64,000 bases of DNA. Source: Posidonia oceanica. Lineage: Eukaryota > Streptophyta > Magnoliopsida > Alismatales > Posidoniaceae. Both the position numbers and the translations under genes were made by a program. The notes under the pieces were generated by a model, which ran no database searches, was not told the DNA's origin, and was given only the letters and a program-made list of their open reading frames with translations. Location: contig JAZBRS010000049.1 of the NCBI GenBank assembly GCA_037176725.1, forward strand, positions 31,612,001 to 31,676,000. Direction: 5' to 3'. Every line of letters starts with the position of its first letter. The stretch's first letter is position 1. Shown here piece by piece: positions 23,751 to 34,075 of the stretch.

Positions 23751-23838
23751 TGTTGACACCCCATTTTAACAGGCTTGAATCAATTGGGACCTTCTGGTGA
23801 CTTCTGGATCTAAACCTAGGTCAAAACTACACCAATCC
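23751..23838 (+). repeat. Remnant of the 5' LTR of element F
   Basis: Only the first 88 bases, TGTTGACACC to about ACACCAATCC, match the starts of LTR-E and LTR-F. After that the sequence is element leader, shared with K on minus near 63950 (CAGGCACCAAAGCACTCCG). The rest of the LTR and the PBS are deleted. Confidence 0.85.
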
Positions 23839-24284
23839 TTTGCAGCAGGCACCAAAGCACTCCGTATGCTGAGGGCACCCAAGCATACTAATCATTTCAT
23901 AAGCATACCAACCTGCATCATGCATACATGCATCCTCAATTATCCTTTCCTTCTTATCAATCGTTCCGCTCTGCAACTCGCTTCGACTCTGAGACAGTAC
24001 TTCTTGCCTAGAACGCATTGACGTTGCTCGAGCTGTGCCGGACCAGACCTCCTGCCAGCCCTTGCCCCTGTGCCCACAAGACTGCTGCAGATTCCCTTTG
24101 CTTATCTATGCTTAACTGCTATATTCTGGCATTAACTGCTGGATGCATGTTGAACTACCTTATCAGCCTCGGATTCTGCCTTCTGTCAGAGATTATATGC
24201 CTGTGTGATCTGACTGTTTGCAAAATAGATAACAGGTACCTTCAAGCTCTGCAGCTATCTGCCTGTACCCCTGCGATCTGTGCA
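23839..24284 (+). other. Leader upstream of ORF1, element F
   Basis: It matches the minus strand of 63502-63970 in element K. It ends in a pyrimidine-rich stretch and GATAACAG/GTACCTTCAAG before the ORF1 ATG, which could be a splice acceptor. The open frame from 24018 includes this leader but is probably not translated from there. Confidence 0.55.
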
Positions 24285-24563
24285 ATGGGCTTCCCTACCC
24301 TGTTGACTCCAGCACGCTGCTCGAAGACCCTGCGAGAATGGATTGGCGAGCTTACCCAAGAAGACTGCGAAAAGCTGCGCCTGTGGGGCATTCCAACCAA
24401 GCTACTGAAGGCTGCTGATGTGGAAGTAAGCCGCCATCTTCTGTGTGCCGCCGCAAGGTTCTAGAAATCGGTACACCACATCTTTCGCTTTGGCAGAACT
24501 GAGTTACACCCACACTGGAAGAAGTGCGTCGGATCTACGGCTTCTCCAAGATCATGGGGCCGC

Positions 24564-27500
24564 TGTTGACACCCCATCTTGACAGGCTTGGACCATTTGG
24601 GACCTTCTGGTGACTTCTGGATCTAAACCTAGGTCAAAACAACCACCTCTCCCTCTCTCTTACCCCTCAAAACAAGCCTAAACTTGACCTAAGCCTACAC
24701 CCACTTCCCAAGCCCAAAACCTACCCAAAAACCATAGGAAAACCCATCAACTCCTACTTAGCAAACCTACCCAAACACATAGAAATCCCCAACCCAAAAC
24801 CATTCTCAAAAACCCTAGAAAACCTAGGTAAAACTCCCCTTTTTCTACACCTCAAAACCCTTCCAAAACCTTCTCAAAACTAAACCAAATCCCCAGAACC
24901 AACACTAGAAACCCTAGGCAACACATTCCCCAATTTTCACCTCTTTCCAAAACCTTTAAGCCCTCCATTCACATAAATTATCCTTTTCTCTCTCCTAGAT
25001 TATCCTTTTCTCTCTCCTCTCTCTCTCCTGATTATCCTCCTTCTTTTCATCCCCTTCTCTCCTTTTTTCTTGCCTGGATGTGGGCCCCCCTTGTGCATCT
25101 ATCTCTTCTCAATCTTATTCCTATTTTTATTTTATTTTTAGCATTTTCCCTGACTTCCAAAAAAATTATTTTCTTCCAACTCCTCTCTTTCCCCTTTATT
25201 CCTCCTTTTTCCTTTTTCTTCTTCCTTCTCCTTTTCTTTTTCTTTCTTTTGCTAAGCCCCTAAAAAAATCCTTAAAAACCTCTAAAAACTTTAAAACAAA
25301 AGGAAAACAAACCAAAATCCTAAGAAAAGTAATTAAAAATATTAAGCAAACAATTAAAAACCTAAACCCAACTAAATCTAGCTAAAATGGAAAACCGAGA
25401 ATGCAAGCTAAAAAATACAAAACAAACAAAGAGAAAATGCTGTAAAATCAAGGAAAAAACCGAAATGCAATCAAAACAGCTAAAAGTAAAATCCTACTAA
25501 AAACAACCAAGAAAACAAACCCTAAGAGAAAGAAAACACTTAAGAAATGCAAGGGCCAATAATTAAGGAGGAAAAGCCTAACTTAACAACTCTTAAAAGA
25601 AAAATTGGAAAAATAATAAAACAAACAATCAAAATTTAAGAACAGCTAATTAAAAACTTAACAAGAAAACCTAACCTAAGAAAAATGCTAAAAGAATCTA
25701 ACAAAACGAAATTAAGAAAAAGCAAATCAAAGAAGACTTAAGAAAAAAGGATCAAGATTAAAATCTAAAACTCACCGCTAATTAATCTAAAAACAAACCT
25801 TAAAAAATCCTAATTAACATCCCAAGTACTTAACAAGAAAAACATAATTGAAAAAACAACTTAAAAGGCTTAACAAACACTTAGTCAAAATAAAAAACAA
25901 ATCAAAAACAAGGAAAACCCTTAAAACCCTAATCAAACCCAAAACCCCTCTAAATCTGATTAACCAACCCAAAACAGTCATTAAAAAATTTAATCAAGGT
26001 CCTAACTTGAAATACAATCACTCTAATAATTTTACCTATTTTTATTTTATTTCTATCCAATTTATTTCTCCTCTTTTTCCCTTCCTTTCTCCCTTTCTTC
26101 CTTTTTCTTTTTCCTTTTCTCCTGCTGGGCCCAGTCCGGCCTGTTCCACCTCCCTTCTTTCTTTCTTTCTTTTTTCTTTTTCTTCAGCTCGCGGCCCGGC
26201 CCGCGATCTGCCTCCCTCCTCTTCCCTCCTTCTTCTTCTTCCTCCTCTTCAGCTTCTTCTTCTCCTTCCCGCGATCCTCTTTAAAATTTAACTTCGTTTC
26301 TCCCTCCCAATCACCTCAGCACCAGTTCGCCTCAGCCTCCTCTTCTCTCAGCGGCTTTTCCGGCAACATTAACTGCCTGTCTCCCTCGCCGCTCGTCTCC
26401 CTCAGCTGTAGTGATCGGCCCCGGTGGAATTCAAATTCCACGAGCGAGCGAGCAGTCCTCCAGCAGCTGTTAAAAGCCTCCGGTCTTCACCTCCTTCCAA
26501 GCTTTTTGGTCGTCCGAGAGAGAGCAAGGAATCTAGAGAATTCCCAGCGCCCAAATCCCTTCCTCCTTCCACTGCAAAAACCAGTTCTTCCCCTTCTTCT
26601 TTCCCGACCACATCAGAGCCTCCATCAGTCCTTGAACTTCCTCCAATTCATCCCCCAAACTCACCCAGAATCCCAGCATTCCTTCCCCTCCATCCCTCAG
26701 CCTTTCCACCCCAGAAACCGCCCCCGAACACCCAAAAACTTTCAGCAGAAACCAACCCCTTTCCACTTCAAAATTCCTGACATCACAAACCTCCATTCCA
26801 CCCCAAACTCTTCCCAATTACTCCCTGAATCACCACCTCCCCAAACCACTCAGCCTTCAGCCCAGCGACCCACCACAGCTCCGACCATCCACCACAAACA
26901 CCTGCAACCCATTCTGTCCAGAAATCCACCCGATCTGCAATCTTCTTCTCTAGCCCTCCACCAGCCTTCCTAAGCATCCAGAGACCTCCACTGAGCAACC
27001 AGGAAGCCACCGGCATCTCCCAATGGAATCAGAGAGCAGCAAACACCTCCCCCCACCTCCGGTGACCAGTTGTGAACCCACTGAACCCATTCGTTGCGTC
27101 GGTCTTCGCAGCTGCCCTCCGGTCATTCAGCAAGCTCCGGAGCGTCGTGCTGAACAGAACCAGATGCCCAGAAGTAGCAGACGACGCCCGCAGCAGCCAG
27201 GCCGAGCTCGCCGACTTCTACAAGGTCGACCGACGTCAGGAGAACGCTCCAGCCAGCGAATCAGGTAACTCTCTTCACCCTTAGGTTAGACTCCCTCTTC
27301 TCTCGCTTTTCCGCCCCTCAGCCTGGGGATTCCTCCTCTCCTGCGCCGAGTCAACGCTGAGTCAACTCTGTCTTCTCCGACGAACTTCGAGCTCATCCCG
27401 CTGCTCCGGTCTGCAGAACTTCGCTCCAACCGGTGCCCCAGCTCCGCACGGACCCCAGGAGTACGTCTCCGCCGTCAGAACTCGCCGACGCCGCGCTGAT

Positions 27501-30267
27501 CGGTCGGCCTGCCTCCGAGCAGGTCTGCAGATCTCCGGCGACTCCTCCGGCCTACTCCAGGCAGCGTCGCTGCTCGCCGATGCTGCCCCGGTCTCCGTCA
27601 AGCTCTGGAGAAGCTCGCCCGCCGGACTACGCCTCACCAGCACCCCTCTTCTTCCTCCGTCGGCCACTGGTAGCATTTGCTACAGTGGTCGACGATCTGC
27701 AGATTTACTGTGCTTTTATTTTTCGTTATCTTTGCTATTTTGCCAAATATTGCATTTTCGGTCTCAGTTCTTGCTTATTTGCGTTCAGGTCCTTTATTTG
27801 ATTAAATCTATTTAATTCTGAGTTAAAATCATATAAAATTGCATGAAAAATATGTAGTTTTCTTTATTTGCATGTCAGTCCTTTTACTGTGCTTTCCTTC
27901 AGTAATAAGTTTTATTTTGGCCCTCCAGCTTTTGATTATTGCATTTTAGTCCTGCAGTTAATTAATCTGATTTAATTCTCTAAGTTTGCCATATAAAATT
28001 GCATTTTAGGTCCTCAGTGCTTTCTGTATTTGCATATTAGTCCTCTGTCCTGTTAACTTAGCTGTTATTTTTCAATTTCTGCTTACTGCATTGCATTATT
28101 TTCCCTCTGTTTTTTGATTTTTGCATATAGGTCCATCCTCAATGCACAGTAGTCATTTAAATGCATATTTTGCTTATAAAATTGCATTTTTGACCCTGCA
28201 TGATTTGAAAATTGCACATAGGTCCTTTGCATGCTTATGAAAATCATTTAAATGCATATTTTGCTTATAAAATTGCATTTTAGACCCTGCATGTTTGGAA
28301 AATTGCATTTTAGACCCTGTCTTTTGTAAAATTGCATGCAGACCCTCCTTTTTTCAAAATCCTTGCATGAAAGCCCCAAACTTTTCAAAATCTCTGCATT
28401 TAGACCCCCATCTTTTCAAAAATTGCATTTAAGTCCCCAATTTTCTGAAAAATCCCCCTTAAGCCTTTTCTTGCATTCTGCATGCATTGCACTCATGCAT
28501 TCTAGTTTTTTGCATCCTTTGCACACACTCAAGCATCATTAGCTCCCATTCGCAAGGGAGGACCTGTTTTGCACACCCCTAGGACCTCCTGTACACTTAG
28601 ATCCATTCTTCTCCCTTGTTCTGGCCCCTCTGCCTTGAAGCTGGGATATCTTCCAATCCGACCGTTGGATCTTCTCAAATAAGCTACCCAGACGACCCCG
28701 GCGGAGCGCTCTTCAGCATGGAGCATGCAGATCTCAGATCGGGCCTCAAATTCTCCAGGTAAGTCCTTCTGAACCCCTGCACAGCATTCATTTGCATACC
28801 ATTTGCTTTGCATGCATCGTTTTCGCTTTTTGTTTCCTCGAACATGTAGAATAGGACTTCCTCTTTTTATCTATCAATTCCGTTCCTCCTTTTGCGTATT
28901 CCCAAGTGTTTTGTGTTGTGTTTCCCCTGGATTCACCACTTATTGCGACTTTCTTCCACCTTTTCCACGATCCGATCGCACCGCGAGCTTTGGGCAGCGT
29001 GTGAGACACATCGTGGGGCGGTTTAGTGGGAAACAGTCACAAAACAGTGGTAATCCCCCCACTTGCTTATTCTCCCCATTGTAGGTCTTCATACCTACTC
29101 TGCGTGGCCCTTAAACAGTGTCTGTTCTCACACATGCACTGTTTGCTTCCCCTTTCGCTTCTCTTGTTCTCTCTCCTTGCATTTGCATCTGCATGGTTTT
29201 GCCGAGGTTTTATTCCGCCTCTTTTGGCACCGTTTTGCGTGCCCGCTTTGTCTTTGGCACCGATTTGCGTGCCCGCTTCGTTTTTGGCACCGTTTTGCGT
29301 GCCCGCTTTGTTTTTGGCACCGTTTTGCGTGCCCACTTCGCTTTTGGCACCATTTTGCGTGCCCGCTTTGTTTTTGGCACCGTTTTGTGTGCCCGCTTCG
29401 CTTTTGGCACCATTTCGCATGCCCGCTTTGTTTTTGGCACTGTTTTGCGTGCCCGCTTCGCTTTTGGCATCGTTTCATGCGCCTGCTTTGTTTTTGGCAC
29501 CATTTCGAGTGCCCGCTTTGTTTTTGGCACTGTTTTGCGTGCCGATCTTGTTTTCTTGCACTGTTTCGCGTGCCATTCTCGTTTCTCGCATTGTTTCGTG
29601 TGTTTTACGCCGTTTTCTCTTGCATGTCGCTTGCATTGCTTGGTTTTATCGTCGTCTTGCTTTTTCGCTTGCATTTGCATATAGGACAGTGATGCTTACT
29701 GCCTGGAGTTCTCACGAGTCAGGTTTTTCCCAGTTCGGAACACAGACAACGCTGTTGAGCACTTAGACTGCATGTTTACTTTCCTTGCATTGCATCCCGC
29801 CACTTAGAGCACACCTATGAGCATTCATTCAGGCATTCATTGGCATTTAGGCATTCAAATCTTCATTTCCCTGCGTATGCGAGCATAAGCCTAGAAAGAC
29901 TGATTCTCGGGCGTGTCGGGGGTGCCTAACACCTTTCCCGCACGTAACAGGAGTCCTTGCCCAGTCTTTTGGCCCGCAATGACCATATTGCCCTTGTCTT
30001 AGGCATGAGTCAGCTTATTTGCATGCATTTGCATTTGTTTTCCTTTGCATTGCTTTGCTTTGCATTTCTTGCTTGGTTTTGCGTGTTAATTCACGCATTT
30101 CCCCTGGTTTTTCTTGTCTCCCGATAATAGACTCGGTGGCAACTCTGATTTGTCTTATCTTCTTCTTTTCTTACCTTTTCTCCTCTATTTTAAGTGTTTT
30201 CGAGTTGAGCCCTCCTTCTCGGACCTCACCGCCAATAGTAAGCCTGATTCTGATTGGGATTACTACA
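24564..30267 (+). repeat. Solo LTR-E (5704 bp) inside ORF1 of element F
   Basis: It starts TGTTGACACC and ends GGGATTACTACA. The flanks are GCCGC (24559-24563) and GTCGC (30268-30272), a 5-bp duplication with one C-to-T change. The empty site is seen in element K near 63223-63250. Contents in order: A/C-rich stretch, pyrimidine-rich stretch, GC-rich island (26400-27690), ATTGCATTTTAG-rich stretch (27830-28480), 30-bp array (29216-29545), conserved blocks (29690-29765, 29891-29960, 30125-30155) and a terminal block lacking 45 bp. The long open frames around 29026-29766 come from the array. Confidence 0.93.
29216..29545 (+). repeat. 30-bp minisatellite in LTR-E
   Basis: About eleven units contain TTTGGCACCGTTTTGCGTGC followed by CCGCTTTGTT or CCGCTTCGCT. 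The two unit types alternate in places. Open frames of 150 to 246 codons on both strands derive from it. Confidence 0.9.
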
Positions 30268-31196
30268 GTCGCCTATCTTCATGAGGCGTGATGGATATCT
30301 CGAGGTCCTGAGCCAACTGACTGGGCTCCCTACTCGAAGCTGCCAATAAAGACTGATCTGCACCAGCGGACCTGAACCCATGCTTCGCCTAGCGCACTTT
30401 GATGATGTCATGAAGAAGCGCGTCGAACTCAGAGATGAGCTGTGGCTCCGAGGGTTTGTCATCCGTTTCCTAGGCGAGCTGATCTTTACTCATGGCCGAC
30501 TGACAGTGGCCATTGAGGTTGCAGAAATAGCACTTGCTGTGGTGACTCAGCACATAGACCTGGCACCAGTTGTTCTGGCAGAAACATACCACGGGCTGGA
30601 CCGCATCTCACATCGCTGCCGCCACTTCCATGGTTGCGGGGCACTTATGCAAGTCTGTGGCTAGCTGCACACTTAGAGATGAACCTTCTGCGCCCCCAGG
30701 TGCATGCCTTTGAAGCCTACTGCAGCAGCGGCCGTGCCAAGACAGTCAAGAGCGTCAAAGAAGAATACGAAAGGCTATCAGCACTAACTGACGACGCAGT
30801 AACCTGGCATATCATCCCCTCCGTCGCCGAGTCATTCACTGTCTTCTTCAACGCACGCGACACGCGGTTGATTGTACTACCAGGACTCACAGCGGGTGTG
30901 GAATACCATCCCATCAGGGTTATGCGCCAATTTGGCTTCCAGTAGGGCGCCTTTGTTGACAGCACAGTGCCCGAGCTTCTTCAGGCATACCCTCTCAGCA
31001 CAACTGCCCCAACAAAGAAGCTGGCCGATCTGATGCAGCATGGGGTGTGATCAACAGACATCGCAGCTGTGAGAGGTGTAGGATGCACCCTTGAGTATGT
31101 GACTGAGGTCCAAGAGCTCTGGCCCATCAATGAAATACCGCTAGGCGGCCCTCTATTCCTCGACTCCAGGCAGTCAAAGAAGGCCCGAACCGGCTA

Positions 31197-31763
31197 GGGC
31201 ACTTGTGCCGCCGATATGTGGTTTCCTTTCAAGTTGTGCTGTATATTTTGGCTTGCCACAGGCATGTACTCAACAGTTCTTTCAATGAAAAAGTGTTTTC
31301 TGCTGTCTGCTTGCACTTCAGGACACTGTTTAATGCATTGCATAATCATTGCCCACCTCATCTTGGGCCCTCTGGCCAGATTTGCAGCCAACACAACGCA
31401 GGAAAGTCCTCAGCAGCCAATCCGTAGTCCAGAATCTCTGCAGACCCGCGTCGTCTAGCCAAGCCATCCAGCGTCCCCAGCTGAGTCTCTGCGGGCTGGC
31501 ACCCCCAACTGCTCGGCGATTGGTCCGTCAACCTGTCATCATCTTCGGGCTGGTACCCCAAACTACTCGTCTGACAAACACGACAGTTTTGTCTTCACCC
31601 CTTGCTTTTGATGCCAAGGACGCGTTGGCCAACCCCTGGTGTCATCCCGACACCAGGGGCATCTTTTGATCGCCCCTTGGTATCATTCTCTCCCTCTTTC
31701 CCCCATGATATTCCTGGTATCATGGGATGATTCACTCTCGCGAAACCCATTCATTTGCCGACC
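31197..31763 (+). other. Spacer after ORF1, element F, with conserved hairpin
   Basis: No gene. It aligns with 61640-62297 of element K on minus. At 31633-31643 and 31649-31659, CCCCTGGTGTC and GACACCAGGGG form a perfect 11-bp stem with a 5-base loop. The same hairpin is at 61698-61724. A second stem, CCATGATA / TATCATGG, follows at about 31702-31725. Confidence 0.7.
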
Positions 31764-32400
31764 GATAAGTCCGATATCTTATCATCTCTTTCCCTTTGCC
31801 GGTCGATAAGTCCGATATCTTATCATCCCTTCATCCCCTCTTTGCCGGCCGATAAGTCCGATATCTTATCATCTCTTTCCCTTTGCCGGCCGATAAGTCC
31901 GATATCTTATCATCTCTTTCCCTTTGCCGGCCGATAAGTCCGATATCTTATCATCTCTTCATCCCCTCTTTGCCGGCCAATAAGTCCGATATCTTATCAT
32001 TCTATTCTTTTATTCATTTGCCGGCCGATAAGTCCGATATCTTATCATCTCTTTCCCTTTGCCGGCCGATAAGTCCGATATCTTATCATCTCTTTCCCTT
32101 TGCCGGCCGATAAGTCCGATATCTTATCATCCCTTCATCCCCTCTTTGACGGCCGATAAGTCCGATATCTTATCATTCTATTCTTTTATTCATTTGCTGG
32201 CCGATAAGTCCGATATCTTATCATCTCTTTCCCTTTGCCGGCCGATAAGTCCAATATCTTATCATCTCTTTCCCTTTGCCGGCCGATAAGTCCGATATCT
32301 TAGCATCCCTTCATCCCCTCTTTGCCGGCCGATAAGTCCGATATCTTATCATTCTATTCTTTTATTCATTTGCCGTCCGATAAGTCCGATATCTTATCAA
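31764..32400 (+). repeat. Minisatellite 1 of element F (GATAAG hairpin unit)
   Basis: About 15 units of 41 or 46 bp, with some longer ones, each contain GATAAGTCCGATATCTTATC, whose ends GATAAG and CTTATC pair. The stretch between is CATCTCTTTCCCTTTGCCGG or variants ending CCCCTCTTTGCCGG. Open frames here are by-products. Confidence 0.93.
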
Positions 32401-32632
32401 TTCCTCTTTTTCTTATCAATATCAATCATCAATCTCTCCTTTTTCTTATCAATATCAATCATCAATCTCTCCTTTTTCTTATCAATATCAATCATCAATA
32501 TCAATATCAATCATCAATCTCTCCTTTTTCTTATCAATATCAATCATCAATCTCTCCTTTTTCTTATCAATATCAATCATCAATCTCTCCTTTTTCTTAT
32601 CAATATCAATCAATCAATCAATCAACAATCAC
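32401..32632 (+). repeat. Minisatellite 2 of element F (33-bp unit)
   Basis: About six units with TCTCCTTTTTCTTATCAATA followed by TCAATCATCAA, plus shorter ATCAATATCAATC runs. It is T/C/A-rich and absent from the same place in element K. Confidence 0.9.
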
Positions 32633-32639
32633 TGCTCTT

Positions 32640-33525
32640 TCCGGTTGATAGGACCGTAAACTATCATCTTGGGCCGATCCCCGATCTGGCTCGCAGTTGT
32701 GTTATACGGCTGACATCCAGTAACTGTCTCTCGTAATTGCACCTTCCAGTTGATAGGACTGTAAACTATCATTCTCTGGCTGATGATCCAAAACTCATCC
32801 TTGGTTGATACCCAAAACTATCACTTGCAATTACGTTATACGGTTGACATCCAGTAACTGTCCCTTGCAATTGCAGCTTCCAGTTGATAGGACTGTAAAC
32901 TATTGCTCTAGTTGATAGGACTGTAAACTATCGTTCTAGTTGATAGGACTGTAAACTATCGTTCCAGTTGATAGGACTGTAAACTATCGCTCCGGTTGAT
33001 AGGACCGTAAACTATCACCTGCAATTGCATTATACGGCTGATATCCAGTAACTATCCCTCATGATTGCGCTTTCCAGTTGATAGGACTGTAAACTATCAC
33101 TCGCAATCATGTTATACGGCTGATATCCAGTAACTATCCCTCGCAAATGCCCTTTCCAGTTGATAGGACTGTAAACTATCGTTCCAGTTGATAGGACTGT
33201 AAACTATCGCTCCGGTTGATAGGATCGTAAATTATCATTCTCTGGCATTTGCGTTATACGGCTGATACCCAGTAACTATCCCTCATGGTTTGTGCTTTCC
33301 AGTTGATAGGACTGTAAACTATCGCTTCCAGTTGATAGGACTGTAAACTATCGCTCCAGTTGATAGGACCGTAAACGATCCCACACAACCATGTTATACG
33401 GCTGATATCAAGTAACTATCACTCATAACTGCCTCCGGTTGATAAGACCGTAAACTATCGCTTCCAGTTGATAGGACTGTAAACTATCACTCTCGGTTGA
33501 TAGGACCGTAAACTATCCGGCCGAT
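32640..33525 (+). repeat. Minisatellite 3 of element F (GATAG hairpin unit)
   Basis: About 20 units of roughly 28 bp contain GTTGATAGGACTGTAAACTA; GATAG and CTATC pair around a 9-base loop. Every few units a longer segment with TTATACGGCTGATATCCAGT and AACTATCCCTC intervenes, giving a higher-order pattern. Element K has the same family on minus at 59965-60950. Confidence 0.92.
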
Positions 33526-34059
33526 AAGCCCAACACCTTATCACCTTCTTCGTGTGACCTTGTCCCAGGAAGGCAAAGTCCCGCATCCCCTCGCGATAGG
33601 AGAGTTGGCCTCTCTCCCCTCGCATCCCTTTTTGCTAGCTTGTTCTCTGGGCAGGGACAAGCTGCACCTGTTCTTCCCTGCCTTGTCGCGTAAGTTTGGC
33701 CTACCCGCCAGATCTTTGCGCCACATCGCGCCTTTCTTTTAGCATTTCTTTTGCATCATCTCTGCACCTTCTTTGCTAGCATTGCATACTAGTTTAACAT
33801 CATCAGTATCATCTGCACTGCATCAGCATTCTAACAGCACTAACTTTTGTACTAACGTTTGCATTGCATTTGCATTAGCATGCATTGCATACTTTGCACA
33901 TCATCCATCTGCACCTGCATTTTGCGTTGCGGCAACGGGCTACGATTTTCGGTGCATCCGCCGAATAAGTAGCTCACGCCCATAGCAAACCTCTGCTTCC
34001 GTCGGTCAGATGGGGTGTCTTGTCAACCCTGAGCAGTGGCCTCGCTTCGCTTGACCTTG
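33526..34059 (+). other. 3' untranslated stretch of element F
   Basis: It is conserved with 59420-59960 of K at base level, but open frames differ between copies, so it is judged non-coding. Motifs include GGCCGATAAGCCCAACACCTTATC at its left edge, GCATTTGCATTAGCATGCAT near 33868 and GATGGGGTGTCTTGTC near 34011, which resembles the inverted LTR start. Confidence 0.6.
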
Positions 34060-34075
34060 CTCAAGGAGGGGCATC
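34060..34075 (+). other. Polypurine tract of element F
   Basis: TCAAGGAGGGGCATC ends directly at the LTR start TGTTGACACC at 34076. It would prime plus-strand DNA synthesis. Confidence 0.8.

Larger units (their letters stand above)
24285..31196 (+). pseudogene. ORF1 of element F, interrupted by solo LTR-E
   Basis: The start is ATG at 24285 (MGFPTLLTPARCSKTLREW), shared with element K. Exonic parts are 24285-24563 and 30268-31196. The protein looks like the ORF1 found upstream of gag in Ogre-type elements, which I recall as the DUF7745 type. The hallmarks are an aromatic FRFG.TELTPTLEE segment, an ILAET-like VLAET, an HGC.AL..V segment and YHPIRVMRQFGFQ near the end. Damage relative to K: TAG replacing Trp at about 24462, a lost base near 24505, TAA near 30346, an insertion near 30655, TAG near 30943 and TGA near 31048. 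Its role in the element is unknown. Confidence 0.75.

Noticed and set aside
29026..29766. 246-codon and other frames in LTR-E, and the 262-codon counterpart at 38752-39540 in LTR-F
   Set aside because: These are by-products of the 30-bp minisatellite and conserved LTR blocks, open in several frames and on both strands.
31764..32400. Regular repeats resembling a CRISPR array
   Set aside because: The spacers are themselves repeated, there are no cas genes and the context is plant retrotransposon; it is a minisatellite.
32322..32648. 108-codon plus-strand frame over the F minisatellites
   Set aside because: It is caused by repeat units of 33 bp and others; the protein is a simple repeat and is absent from K.
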